A DNA stretch of 53,532 nt from Burkholderiales bacterium Ga0074133 (GTDB lineage: Bacteria > Pseudomonadota > Gammaproteobacteria > Burkholderiales > Burkholderiaceae_C): the NCBI GenBank assembly GCA_001464865.1, contig LNEG01000134.1:1-53532 (forward strand), given 5' to 3'. Below are positions 1 to 10,097 of this stretch, one piece after another; within the stretch, counting starts at the first letter, position 1; each line of letters begins with the position of its first letter. The translations under genes were made by a program, and so were the position numbers. The notes below the pieces were generated by a model. It was not told the origin of the DNA. It saw only the letters and a program-made list of their open reading frames with translations, and searched no databases.

Positions 1-2
1 TG

Positions 3-1559
<1,557 letters not shown>

Positions 1560-1628
1560 TGCTATTTAATTGATAGCTGTTTGCGCTTGATGGATAAACG
1601 CTAGAAACTGTTTTTCCTCAGATATTTG
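1560..1628 (+). repeat. AT-rich dispersed intergenic repeat (ATAGC/GCGCTTGATG type), copy 1
   Basis: Directly after the metH stop. It contains GCTATTTAATTGATAGC, an imperfect inverted repeat, followed by TTTGCGCTTGATGGATAA and ACGCTAGAA. Related copies occur at 28115-28182, 29970-30038 and (inverted) 39778-39838, with short ATAGC hairpins at 10051, 49271 and 53505. Its AT content contrasts with the coding DNA around it. It may act as a transcription end or mRNA stabiliser; that is inference. Confidence 0.6.
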
Positions 1629-1846
1629 AAGCCCCTGCATGCAGAGGCTTTACTTTTTGTCTGTTTCGTTTCTGTGTGTGATATTCATCTATAGCGCTTT
1701 TTCCCGGCCCATGAAAACCCCACTTCCGTAGGGATCGGGGTATCTGTGGCGGCCTTGCATCACAGGGATTCCAGCAGGCAAGGATTGCCGCAGCCCTCGG
1801 CATAATCCCGCCGGGAGCAAGTGGTTACAAGCGGGGAAAAATACCG

Positions 1847-2203
1847 ATGCTGCGTTTCCTGGGACTTTCGGAGCACCGCCTTCGCCATTCCGCTACCCGC
1901 ATGGGCGCCGGCTTGGTGCTGGCGTTGGCGAGTTCTTGGCCCCTGCAGGCCAGTGCACAGCACACCTCAGCGCTGTGCCCGGCCCAGACGGCAACCGTCA
2001 CCGCTGGGGGGCCTCCTGGACTACAGCCACAACGGCGCCACTGGCATGGGTGGACCTGTGTCTTTGAGTTCAGCGACGGCGCCATGAGCGGCATCGGCGA
2101 CATCCATTTCACCATCCACATCAACCCGTCGGCCTCGCTCATCACGATGACTCCGCGCACGCTGCCCGCATTCACATTCAGGGGAACATCCTCATGTTCA
2201 TGA
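1847..2203 (+). pseudogene. Decayed 5' copy of the adjacent Ig-repeat secreted protein gene
   Basis: The open frame starts with a plausible signal peptide (hydrophobic MGAGLVLALASSWPLQ, then ASAQ) and CPAQTATVTAGG. This matches the start of the mature protein encoded next door (CANRTATVAWGG). The frame then turns to nonsense from about 2011 to 2053. In the shifted frame the same bases read DYSHNGATGMGG, matching NYNHNG in the neighbour. The original frame resumes with CVFEFSDG and ends SLITMTPRTLPA, matching SPITVNPASLPA at the neighbour's first Ig-like module. About 40 residues between TAGG and YSHNG are missing compared with the neighbour. The simplest reading is a truncated, internally deleted and frameshifted paralogue fragment. 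The shift begins at a run of six Gs (2006-2011), so a sequencing error could explain part of it. Its stop overlaps the next start, so translational coupling is possible. Confidence 0.55.
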
Positions 2204-5200
2204 CTTCGAATCATCGTTCGGGCCGCCGTCGTGTCGGCATGCGCGCGTTTCTTTTGCTTGCAGTCGGCATGTTCATGCCCATGCTGGCTTTCGCAGTCGG
2301 TCTGCCCTCGACCTATCCTGGCTGCGCCAATCGCACCGCGACGGTGGCCTGGGGCGGCACGGTCAACGTCAATCTGACGACCTGCCATTTCTTCGGTCTG
2401 GGTGTCGTCTCCACCGCGCCGACCCACGGCACTGCGACGCCGGGCGACCCGGCGCCCATCGACACCTACAACTACAACCACAACGGGTCCTCACCCGCTG
2501 GCGGCGGCACCGATACCTTCGTGGTGCTTGACGACAACAGCGACTTCATCACCGTCACCGTCACGATCCAGGCGCCGACCTCGCCGATCACTGTGAACCC
2601 GGCCAGCCTGCCGGCGATGAATGCCGGCACGCCGTTCTCACAGACCCTGTCCTCGACCGGCGGTCTCGCGCCCTACACCTACACCCTGCAGAGCGGTACC
2701 CTGCCGCTCGGCCTGACCCTGAGCAGCGCCGGCGTCGTCAGCGGCACCCCCACCGAGCGCGGCGGCTACGGCTTCACCGTCCGCTCAACCGACGCGACCA
2801 CGCCGACCGCGCAGTTCACCGACAAGGGCTACAGCGGCACGGTCAACCCTGCGCCGCTGTCGATCTCCCCAGCCTCCGCCACCGCGATCCAGAGTGCGCC
2901 GTTCTCTCAGACGCTGACCATCTCCGGTGGTGTTGCGCCGCATAGCTGCCTGCTGGAATCCGGCACCTTTCCCGCCGGCATCAGCATCTCCAGCGCCTGC
3001 GTGATCAGCGGCACCACTGCAGCGGCGCCCGGCGGCTATCCGGTCACCATCCGCGTGACCGACAGCAGCACTGGCGTCGGGAGCCATTTCGAGCTCGAAA
3101 GCTTTACCCTGACCGTCAGTCCGCCGCCAAGTGTCAGCATCGCGGTGTCGCCAACCAGTGTGAGCGAAGACGGTGCGACCAATTTGACCTACACCGTTAC
3201 CCGCAACCTCAACCTGTCGTCGCCGACAACGGTCAACATTTCCACCGCGGGCACCGCTACATCCGGTACCGATTACACCGGCGGCGTCGCCACCGTGGTG
3301 ATCCCGGCTGGCGCCACCACCGCCACGATCACCATTAATCCCACCGTCGATGCCACCGTCGAAGCCGACGAAACCGTCATCCTCTCCGTTGCGGCCGGCA
3401 CCGGCTATACGGTGGGCGTGCCTTCCAGTGCCACGGGCACCATCCTGAATGACGACGTGCCCAGCGTGTCGATCTCGGTGTCTCCGGCTGCGGTCGCCGA
3501 AGACGGTGCGCCCAACCTCGTCTACACCATCACGCTGAACCAGGCGTCGCTTTCTGCCCTTTCGGTCAACTACACGATCGGCGGCACCGCGACGAACGGC
3601 ACCGACTACGCGACCATCGCTTCTCCGCTGGTCATTTCGGCCGGAAACACCACGGGCACGGTCACTGTCAATCCGACGGCCGACGCGACCATCGAAAGCA
3701 ACGAGACCGTGGTGCTCACGCTGAGCGCGGGCGCAGGCTATACCGTGGGTGTGCCATCCAGCGCCACCGGCACGATCCTCAACGATGACCTGCCGAACCT
3801 CACGATCAACGACGTCACGGCCAATGAGGGGAACGCCGGCATCACCAACTTCACCTTCACGGTGAGCCTGAGCGCACCTGCGGGGCCGGGGGGCGTCACG
3901 TTCGATATCGCCACGGCCAACGGTTCTGCCACGGCGGGCGTCGACTACGTTGCCAGCAGTCTCACCAGCCAGACCATCCCTGCGGGCAGCAGCACTTACA
4001 CCTTTACCGTGCTGGGCAATGGCGACACGCTCAACGAGCCCAGCGAAACCTTCTTCGTCAATGTCACCAATGTCACGAACGCGGTGGTGGTGGATGGGCA
4101 GGGGGTGGGCACCATCGTGAATGATGACCCGCTGCCCAGCCTGTCCATCAACGATGTGACCGTGGTGGAAGGCAACTCGGGTACGGTCAACGCCGTCTTC
4201 ACGGTCACGCTCAATGCAGCCAGCGGCCAGACGGTGTCTGTGAACTACGCCACGGCCGACGGCACCGCCACCCAGCCGGCGGACTACATCAGCACCAGTG
4301 GCACCCTCACCTTCACGGCAGGCCAGACCTCCCGCATCATCACCGTCCCGGTGATTGGCGAGACCGTGCCTGAGGCGAACGAAACGTTCTTCGTGAACCT
4401 CAGCGGCGCGACCAATGCCACCATCGCCGACAACCAGGGCTTGGGCACCATCACCAACGATGATGTTCCGGTGACAGTCAGCCCGGGCACCCTTCCTGCC
4501 AGCACCGTGGCTGCAGCCTACAGCCAGACGCTGACGGCCAGCGGCGGTACCGGCCCTTACAGCTTCGCCATCACTGCAGGCGCTGTCCCGGCAGGGCTGT
4601 CTCTGTCGCCTGCAGGCGTGCTGTCGGGTACGCCCACCGCCTCGGGCAGCTTCAATTTCACGGTGACTGCCACGGACAGCAGCGGGGCACCCGGGCCGTT
4701 TGCGGGGTCGCAAAGCTACACCCTGGTGTCAGCAGCCCCCACGCTGTCGCTGGCACCCGCCACCTTGCCGGGCGGCACGCGCACCGTGGCCTACCCCACC
4801 ACCAGCCTCACGGCATCCGGCGGCACCGCGCCCTACACCTACGCCGTCACCGCAGGCGCACTGCCGGGCGGGCTGACCCTGACCGGCGCTGGTGTGCTGT
4901 CGGGCACGCCCACCGCCACAGGCTCCTTCAACTTCACCGTGACTGCCACCGATAGCACCACGGGCACCGGTCCCTTCACGGGGGCGCGCGCCTACACGGT
5001 TGCGGTGGCTGATGCCGTGCCGGTGGCCAACAATTCGGCCCATACGGTGGCGTATGGTTCTTCGTCCAATGCCGTGCCGCTGAACATCACAGGCGGCGCA
5101 GCCACGTCGGTAACGATTGGCACCGCCGCGAGCCACGGGTCAGCCAGCGCTTCGGGTGCCACCATCCAGTACACGCCGACGGCTGGCTATGCGGGCCCCG

Positions 5201-6390
5201 ACAGCTTTACCTACACGGCGACCAATGGCTCCGGCACCTCGGCACCGGCCACTGTGACCCTCACCGTGAGCCCGCCCACCATCGCCGTCAGCCCCGCCGG
5301 TCCCTTGAGCGCCACCGTGGGCAATGCGTATTCGCAGACCTTCATCTGGAGCGGCGGTGCAGCACCGTACACGGGCATCCAGGTGCTGAACCTGCCTGCA
5401 GGCCTGTCGGTGACTGCCACCACGACCACATCGGCAACGGTGTCGGGCACGCCGACAGCTGCAGGCTCGTTCAACCTGAACCTGACGGCCACCGACAGCA
5501 GCACGGGCACCGGGCCCTTCAGCGGCGGCGGCACGGTGGTGCTGGCTGTCGGCGCCCCCACCATTGCCGTGGCTCCGGCCACGCTGCCCGATGCGCCGGC
5601 CTATACCGCCTACAGCCAGACGCTGACGGCTTCAGGCGGCATTGCTCCGCGTACGTTTGCCGTCACCGCGGGTGCCTTGCCGCCGGGGCTCACCCTGAGC
5701 AGCGCAGGCGTGCTCAGTGGCACGGCGGGGGCAGCCGGCAACTACAACTTCACGGTCACGGCCAGCGACAGCAGCGGCACGCCCTACACCGGCAGCCGGG
5801 CTTACGCGCTCGCGGTGGTCCAGAGCAAGAGCTATTCGGGCCCTTCGCCCACGGGCGGCGGCAATATCACGGCCTCGTTCACCGGCGGTGGTGCAGGCTG
5901 CGTGTTCTCCACTGCGCAGTTCATTCCGCTCACCGGTAATGCCGCCAGTCCGCCAGCCAACTCGGCACCCCAGGGCGTCCAGTTCCCGCATGGCCTGTTC
6001 GACTTTGTCACCACAGGCTGTACGCCCGGCAGCACGCTGCAGTTCACCATCACTTACCCCAGCGGTCTGCCGGGCAATGTGCAGTACTGGAAGTACGGGC
6101 CGACCCCCACCAATCCGGCTCCGCACTGGTACACCTTGACGGCGGGCCTGGGAGGAACCACCGCGACGTTCTCGATCACGGATGGGGCGCTGGGTGACGA
6201 CAACCTGGCTGCAGATGGCCAGGTGATAGATGCTGGCGGGCCAGGGGTGGGCCCGGGTGCGCTGACCGCCGTGCCACTCGGGGACGGTCTGCCGTGGTTG
6301 ATTGCGCTGGCCCTGGCGGCTGCGACTGCCTGGCGACGGTACCGTACCAGGGTTCCACTGGGCTTTGGCAAGATCGCACAAAAAGCATAG
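2194..6390 (+). CDS. Large secreted Ig-like / Calx-beta repeat protein with choice-of-anchor U region and C-terminal sorting-like tail
   Basis: A 1398-residue exported protein, probably surface-exposed or matrix-forming. A basic N-terminus and hydrophobic segment (about 16-34, ending AFA) form a signal peptide. Modules in order, approximate: N-terminal cadherin-like domain 36-127; two putative Ig (He_PIG) modules 130-308, recognised by SQTL..GG.APY and GL.LS.AGV.SGTP; four Calx-beta modules 313-756, each ending in a G-T-I-x-N-D-D block; two He_PIG modules 758-945; a cadherin-like module 946-1028; two more He_PIG 1029-1210; then a choice-of-anchor-U-like region (YWKYGP, LGDDNLAADG). The tail is a VPLGDGLPW motif, a hydrophobic helix about 1360-1378 and a basic end (RRYRTR). 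This resembles IPTL-CTERM sorting signals but is degenerate. The start at 2194 has GGGGA eight bases upstream. The ligand is unknown; adhesion or biofilm is inference. Confidence 0.88.
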   Translation: MFMTSNHRSGRRRVGMRAFLLLAVGMFMPMLAFAVGLPSTYPGCANRTATVAWGGTVNVNLTTCHFFGLGVVSTAPTHGTATPGDPAPIDTYNYNHNGSSPAGGGTDTFVVLDDNSDFITVTVTIQAPTSPITVNPASLPAMNAGTPFSQTLSSTGGLAPYTYTLQSGTLPLGLTLSSAGVVSGTPTERGGYGFTVRSTDATTPTAQFTDKGYSGTVNPAPLSISPASATAIQSAPFSQTLTISGGVAPHSCLLESGTFPAGISISSACVISGTTAAAPGGYPVTIRVTDSSTGVGSHFELESFTLTVSPPPSVSIAVSPTSVSEDGATNLTYTVTRNLNLSSPTTVNISTAGTATSGTDYTGGVATVVIPAGATTATITINPTVDATVEADETVILSVAAGTGYTVGVPSSATGTILNDDVPSVSISVSPAAVAEDGAPNLVYTITLNQASLSALSVNYTIGGTATNGTDYATIASPLVISAGNTTGTVTVNPTADATIESNETVVLTLSAGAGYTVGVPSSATGTILNDDLPNLTINDVTANEGNAGITNFTFTVSLSAPAGPGGVTFDIATANGSATAGVDYVASSLTSQTIPAGSSTYTFTVLGNGDTLNEPSETFFVNVTNVTNAVVVDGQGVGTIVNDDPLPSLSINDVTVVEGNSGTVNAVFTVTLNAASGQTVSVNYATADGTATQPADYISTSGTLTFTAGQTSRIITVPVIGETVPEANETFFVNLSGATNATIADNQGLGTITNDDVPVTVSPGTLPASTVAAAYSQTLTASGGTGPYSFAITAGAVPAGLSLSPAGVLSGTPTASGSFNFTVTATDSSGAPGPFAGSQSYTLVSAAPTLSLAPATLPGGTRTVAYPTTSLTASGGTAPYTYAVTAGALPGGLTLTGAGVLSGTPTATGSFNFTVTATDSTTGTGPFTGARAYTVAVADAVPVANNSAHTVAYGSSSNAVPLNITGGAATSVTIGTAASHGSASASGATIQYTPTAGYAGPDSFTYTATNGSGTSAPATVTLTVSPPTIAVSPAGPLSATVGNAYSQTFIWSGGAAPYTGIQVLNLPAGLSVTATTTTSATVSGTPTAAGSFNLNLTATDSSTGTGPFSGGGTVVLAVGAPTIAVAPATLPDAPAYTAYSQTLTASGGIAPRTFAVTAGALPPGLTLSSAGVLSGTAGAAGNYNFTVTASDSSGTPYTGSRAYALAVVQSKSYSGPSPTGGGNITASFTGGGAGCVFSTAQFIPLTGNAASPPANSAPQGVQFPHGLFDFVTTGCTPGSTLQFTITYPSGLPGNVQYWKYGPTPTNPAPHWYTLTAGLGGTTATFSITDGALGDDNLAADGQVIDAGGPGVGPGALTAVPLGDGLPWLIALALAAATAWRRYRTRVPLGFGKIAQKA

Positions 6391-6406
6391 CAACGAGGCC
6401 TTTTTC

Positions 6407-6428
6407 AAAAAGGGCTACAGCTCTTTTT
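6407..6428 (+). terminator. Hairpin after the Ig-repeat protein gene
   Basis: AAAAAGGGCT and AGCTCTTTTT form a 10-bp stem with one G-U pair and a nominal 2-base loop, 16 bases after the stop. The 3' arm ends in five T. It looks like a rho-independent terminator and could also work on the other strand. Confidence 0.55.
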
Positions 6429-6522
6429 GACCTAAACCGGCATGAAAGGCTGCCGAGCAACAGCAAGTAACGGCGTTTGCCGCGCGGCCTGCGGGGGCTG
6501 ACTTGGCGCTAGTCTGTGGACT

Positions 6523-7761
6523 GTGCCTTTTCTTCCCCCTCTGCAGCCCTCTGATGCGCACGGACACCCCGTGGCGGGCGCCCCTATCGCCAGCGAACCG
6601 GGCGACCTGATCGATGCCTGCGCGCAGGCATCGCTTGCACTGCTCGAACGCAACCTCACCCCGCACGGCATCCTGGCCGCCACCCGGACGCCTGCCGCTG
6701 TGGCGCGGCGCTACACACGCATCTTCGGGCGCGATGCCGCCATCTGCGTGATGGCCATGTGCGGCAGCGGCGTGCCTGCGCTGGAAGAGGGCGCGGTGGC
6801 CAGCCTCGATGCGCTGGCGGCGCAGCAGGCTGCCAATGGGCAGATTCCGAAGTACGTGGATCCGGAAGGGCAGGATGCCGACTTCTGGTACCTGGGCTGC
6901 ATCGATGCCACGCTGTGGTGGCTGATCGGCGTGGACCACGTGCGCCGGCATGGCACCGTGGCGGCTGACCGCTGGGCCGATGGCGTGGCGCGGGCGCTGA
7001 ACTGGCTGCTCGCGCAGGAGCACCAGCACTTGCGGCTGCTGCAGCAAAACGAGGCCAGCGACTGGGCCGACATCATGCCGCGCTCGGGCTATGTGCTGTA
7101 CACCAATGCGCTGTGGTTCGACGTGAAGCGGCGCTTTGGCCTGTGCCATGCCGAGGACACGCACCACCACTTCAACCACCTGTTCAACCCGTTCCAGAGC
7201 GACCTGCACGAGTACCACCGCGCGCGCCTGCTGCAGCACTATGCGCGCCGCGGACGCAGCGATCTGCAGCTGTACCTGAGCTTCGTGAACCTCGCAGTGG
7301 TGGGCGACGAGGGCGATGTGTTTGGCAACCTGCTGGCCATCCAGAGCGGCCTGGCCGATGAAGCCATGGCGCATGGCATCACCAACGCGATTGCGGCGGC
7401 GCGCGCCAGCGACCCGTACCCCCTGCGCGTGGTGCTGCACCCGCTGTCCGACCAGCACCCGCAGTGGCGCCCCTACATGGGCCGGCACCGGCAGAACCTG
7501 GAGCACCAGTACCACAACGGCGGCATCTGGCCGTTTGTCGGCGGGTTCTGGGTGATGGCGCTGGCCCGCGTGGGGCTGCGGGGCCAGGGCTGGACAGAGC
7601 TGGCCAAGCTGGCCCGCACGAATGCCCTGGACGAATGGCGCTTTACCAAGTGGTTCCATGGCCGCACGCTGGCGCCCATGGGGATGGCGGGGCAGAGCTG
7701 GAATGCCGCGACCTTTCTGCTGGCACTGCGGGCCCTGCGGGGCGAAGCCAGCGCCTGGTAG
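6523..7761 (+). CDS. Probable (alpha/alpha)6-barrel glycosidase (amylo-alpha-1,6-glucosidase / GH100-like)
   Basis: A 412-residue soluble protein with no signal peptide. Recognisable elements are FGRDAAICVMAM near residues 66-77, NGQIPKYVDP near 105-114 and WYLGCIDATLWWL, and a late HQYHNGGIWPFVGGFW segment. The Phe-Gly-Arg-Asp and NGGIWP blocks are typical of glycogen-debranching and neutral-invertase-like glycosidases built on an alpha-barrel, with Asp and Glu acids. The exact substrate (alpha-1,6-glucan, sucrose or other) cannot be read from the sequence. The only long frame starts at GTG 6523 without a clear ribosome binding site, so the start is uncertain. The gene converges on aroK with only 9 bases between the two stop codons. 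Confidence 0.75.
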   Translation: MPFLPPLQPSDAHGHPVAGAPIASEPGDLIDACAQASLALLERNLTPHGILAATRTPAAVARRYTRIFGRDAAICVMAMCGSGVPALEEGAVASLDALAAQQAANGQIPKYVDPEGQDADFWYLGCIDATLWWLIGVDHVRRHGTVAADRWADGVARALNWLLAQEHQHLRLLQQNEASDWADIMPRSGYVLYTNALWFDVKRRFGLCHAEDTHHHFNHLFNPFQSDLHEYHRARLLQHYARRGRSDLQLYLSFVNLAVVGDEGDVFGNLLAIQSGLADEAMAHGITNAIAAARASDPYPLRVVLHPLSDQHPQWRPYMGRHRQNLEHQYHNGGIWPFVGGFWVMALARVGLRGQGWTELAKLARTNALDEWRFTKWFHGRTLAPMGMAGQSWNAATFLLALRALRGEASAW

Positions 7762-7770
7762 CGGGGCGTG

Positions 7771-8370
7771 TCAGCGCTGGTCTTGCGGGGCGTCTGTAGA
7801 GGCGTTTTGGGGCACTGCTGCGGGTGCTTCCGTAGCGGCATCGCCCCCGCCCGCAGCAGCCATCTCCAGCTGCATCATGATCATGTTGACCAGTGTGCTC
7901 ACGGTTGGGCGGCCGGTCTCGATCACGTAATGGGCCGTCTCGCGGTACAGGGGGTCGCGCACGGCGTACAGCTCGCGCAGCTTCTCCAGCGGGTTGCCCA
8001 CCTGCAGCAGCGGGCGGCTGCGGTCGTGCCGTACGCGCTTGTAGATTTCTTCAGGGGCAGCGCGCAGGTACAGCACGTTGCCGAACTGGCGCAGGGCCTC
8101 GCGGTTTTCGGGGCGGAGCACGGCGCCGCCGCCGGTGGACAAAACCATGCCTCCGGGCTGGCGGACCACGTCGGCCAGCACCTGGGCTTCGATGTCACGG
8201 AAACGGGCTTCGCCCTCGGCCTCGAAGAAGCTGCGGATGCTGGTGCCCAGATGCTGCTCTAGCCGGTGGTCCAGGTCGACGAAAGAAACCCCCAGGCGGT
8301 GGGCCAGTTGCCGGCCGACGGTGGATTTGCCCGAGCCGGGCATGCCGACCAGTGCGCAGCGAATCTGCAT
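7771..8370 (-). CDS. aroK: Shikimate kinase
   Basis: Phosphorylates shikimate at the 3-hydroxyl with ATP, in the common pathway to chorismate and the aromatic amino acids. Starting at ATG 8370 the protein is 199 residues. It shows Walker A GMPGSGKS at 9-16, the shikimate-binding acids Asp32 and Asp34 (VDLD), Arg58 in EARFRD, the Gly-Gly-Gly at 80-82 (STGGGAV) and the lid RSRPLL. These fall where the family has them. A 25-residue Ala/Pro-rich tail extends past the usual end. The longer frame to 8550 has no kinase similarity and was not used. The gene usually sits beside aroB; here aroB is not adjacent. Confidence 0.95.
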   Translation of the reverse strand: MQIRCALVGMPGSGKSTVGRQLAHRLGVSFVDLDHRLEQHLGTSIRSFFEAEGEARFRDIEAQVLADVVRQPGGMVLSTGGGAVLRPENREALRQFGNVLYLRAAPEEIYKRVRHDRSRPLLQVGNPLEKLRELYAVRDPLYRETAHYVIETGRPTVSTLVNMIMMQLEMAAAGGGDAATEAPAAVPQNASTDAPQDQR

Positions 8371-8551
8371 AGGTTCAAGAAATAGGTCTGGGGGAACGGG
8401 CCTGCGCATTGCGGGTGGGGCAGCGTTGCATGCCAGGGCTGGGCGTTGAGTGTAAGCCGGTGCCTGTGCGTGTCTCTGGCGCCAGCGGTTGCCTGACGGT
8501 GCGTTCCGAGGGGCAGGCCGTTCCAACCAATTGGCGTTCGAAACTACCAAC

Positions 8552-8611
8552 CCGTTCAGGCGGAGCCTGTCGAAGCGCGGCGCAGGGCTTCGACAGGCTC
8601 AGCCTGAACGG
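8552..8611. repeat. Palindromic REP-like element (GTTCAGGC / CTTCGACAGGCT type)
   Basis: Two nested inverted repeats: CCGTTCAGGC (8552-8561) pairs with GCCTGAACGG (8602-8611), and AGCCTGTCGAAG (8564-8575) pairs with CTTCGACAGGCT (8588-8599). The result is a long, nearly perfect hairpin between aroK and the downstream minus-strand hydrolase. Half or degraded copies lie at 22068 and 30086. CTTCGACAGGCTCAGCC-type palindromes are widespread in proteobacterial intergenic DNA. Confidence 0.8.
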
Positions 8612-8638
8612 TCAGGGTGGGTTGATCCAGCGCGTTGA

Positions 8639-9799
8639 TCACAATGCCGCGTACACCAGCGCCGGGTACAGTTCGCACAGGTAGCGCAGCTGGCCTGGCG
8701 CCTGGGCCAGCACCATGGCAAACAGGTCCTCGGCCGGGTCCACGAAAAAGTAGGTGCCGCCCATGCCGCTCCAGCTGTAGTGCCCGGCTGTGCCGGGGCG
8801 CGTGGTCAGCCCCGTGGCGGTGCGCACCGCCACCCCCATGCCGAAACCGTAGCCCGCAGGCAGGATGTCGCCCACCGTGGGGATGCTGCCCAGATGGTCG
8901 GCGGTCATGAAGTCGATGGTGGCGCGGCTGGCCAGGCGCACCGGGCCGGCAGTGCCGGGCAGGCCCGTGGCGGTGCCACGTCCCAGCATCAGCTGCAAAA
9001 AGCGCGCGTAGTCGGCTGCGGTGGACACCAGCCCGCCACCGGCGGATTCAAACGCTGGCGGTGCCGAGACATCGATCAGCGCCACAGCATCGCCCGTGAG
9101 CGGGTCCTTGGCAAACGGTTCGGCCAGCCGGTGCAGCTGGTCGGCGGGTATCTGAAAGCCCGTGTCGACCATGCCCAGCGGGCCGAACACCCGGCGCTGC
9201 AGGATGGCGGCCAGCGGCTCGCCCTCCACCGCCTCCAGCACGGCGCCCAGCACATCGGTGGCGCGGCTGTATTCCCAGCGGCTGCCCGGCTGGTGCAGCA
9301 GCGGCAGCGGGCCCAGGGCGGCCGCCAGCTGTGTGTTGGTGTGGCGGCGCGAACCAATGCGCGCGGTGCGGTAGGCATCGGGGATGGTGCCGGCCTCCCA
9401 CGCGTAGCTCAGGCCCGCGGTGTGGCGCAGCAGGTCGTGCACGGTGGCCTCGCGCGCCACGGGTGCGGTATGCCCGGAGGCTTCGTCATGCACGCGCTGG
9501 CCGGCAAACGCAGGCAGGTAGTGCGCCACCGGCTGGCCCAGCAGCAGCCGGCCTTCTTCCATCAGCATCATCGCCACCAGCGATGCGACGGGCTTGGTCA
9601 TCGAATAGATGCGGAAGATCGTGTCCGGTGCCATCGGCACCGAGGCCTGGCCACTGGCCGCCGGCCGCTGCAGGCCCACGGCCTCGTGCAACACCGTGGC
9701 GCCGCGGTGGTGTACCAGCGCCACCGCTCCGGGCAGCAGCCCCTTGTCGACGTCGTTGCGCAGAACCTGGACCAGGCGGGCGAGGGAGGGTGCGTGCAT
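8639..9799 (-). CDS. Serine hydrolase of the class C beta-lactamase / esterase family
   Basis: A 386-residue protein of the penicillin-binding-protein-like hydrolase fold, most often carboxylesterases (EstB-like) rather than true beta-lactamases. The nucleophile motif SMTK (66-69) is clear. A Tyr in WEYSRATD (Tyr177) is the candidate second catalytic residue, and the GHYSWSGMGG segment at 339-348 occupies the place of the KTG box. No signal peptide is seen, so a cytoplasmic location is likely. It lies on the same strand as the acyl-CoA ligase upstream but is separated by about 300 bp containing repeats, so it is probably transcribed on its own. The natural substrate is unknown. Confidence 0.85.
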   Translation of the reverse strand: MHAPSLARLVQVLRNDVDKGLLPGAVALVHHRGATVLHEAVGLQRPAASGQASVPMAPDTIFRIYSMTKPVASLVAMMLMEEGRLLLGQPVAHYLPAFAGQRVHDEASGHTAPVAREATVHDLLRHTAGLSYAWEAGTIPDAYRTARIGSRRHTNTQLAAALGPLPLLHQPGSRWEYSRATDVLGAVLEAVEGEPLAAILQRRVFGPLGMVDTGFQIPADQLHRLAEPFAKDPLTGDAVALIDVSAPPAFESAGGGLVSTAADYARFLQLMLGRGTATGLPGTAGPVRLASRATIDFMTADHLGSIPTVGDILPAGYGFGMGVAVRTATGLTTRPGTAGHYSWSGMGGTYFFVDPAEDLFAMVLAQAPGQLRYLCELYPALVYAAL

Positions 9800-9992
9800 G
9801 GAGTGGCAGCCTGTGTGGGCGGTGAAGAAGGAAAAGACGCAGGTGCCGTCTGGCGGCAGCCTGCCCGGAAGGGGTGGCGCTGTGCACGCCGGTCATGGTG
9901 CATTTTGCATAACCGGCCGTGCTGTGCATGGCCGCTGCAAGCGGGGTGCCATCCGGTGCAGCGCTGCAGGCCTGCTCCAGGCCACTCCAGGC

Positions 9993-10023
9993 GTGTTTTG
10001 GGGTGTTTTTGGGTGTTTTTGGC
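9993..10023. repeat. Three tandem copies of a G/T decamer
   Basis: GTGTTTTGGG is followed by GTGTTTTTGGG and GTGTTTTTGG, without spacers. On the minus strand it is a C/A-rich tract just past the stop of the acyl-CoA ligase gene. It is a simple short tandem array; length variation between strains would be expected. Confidence 0.6.
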
Positions 10024-10050
10024 CTGGGGTCCATGTTTTATCTGCCGCCA

Positions 10051-10071
10051 TTGCTATCAATAGCATAGCAA
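10051..10071. repeat. Short ATAGC inverted repeat
   Basis: TTGCTAT (10051-10057) and ATAGCAA (10065-10071) form a 7-bp stem with a 7-base loop. It is the minimal form of the AT-rich dispersed repeat family in this window. Position: 27 bases after the stop of the minus-strand acyl-CoA ligase. Confidence 0.55.
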
Positions 10072-10097
10072 ACGACGCGGGGCGGCGCGGGCATCCG

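Noticed and set aside
1640-1846. Possible riboswitch or structured leader before the duplicated surface-protein gene
   Set aside because: Several short stems are present, but the conserved GEMM (c-di-GMP) core bases were not found, and no other class fits.
2785-4713. Minus-strand open frame antisense to the Ig/Calx-beta repeat gene
   Set aside because: Repeat-rich GC sequence stays open on the other strand; there is no family similarity and no ribosome binding site.
7771-8550. 259-residue version of shikimate kinase starting at 8550
   Set aside because: The first 60 residues are basic low-complexity sequence running toward the REP-like element; family alignment and motif numbering (Asp34, Arg58) support the ATG at 8370.
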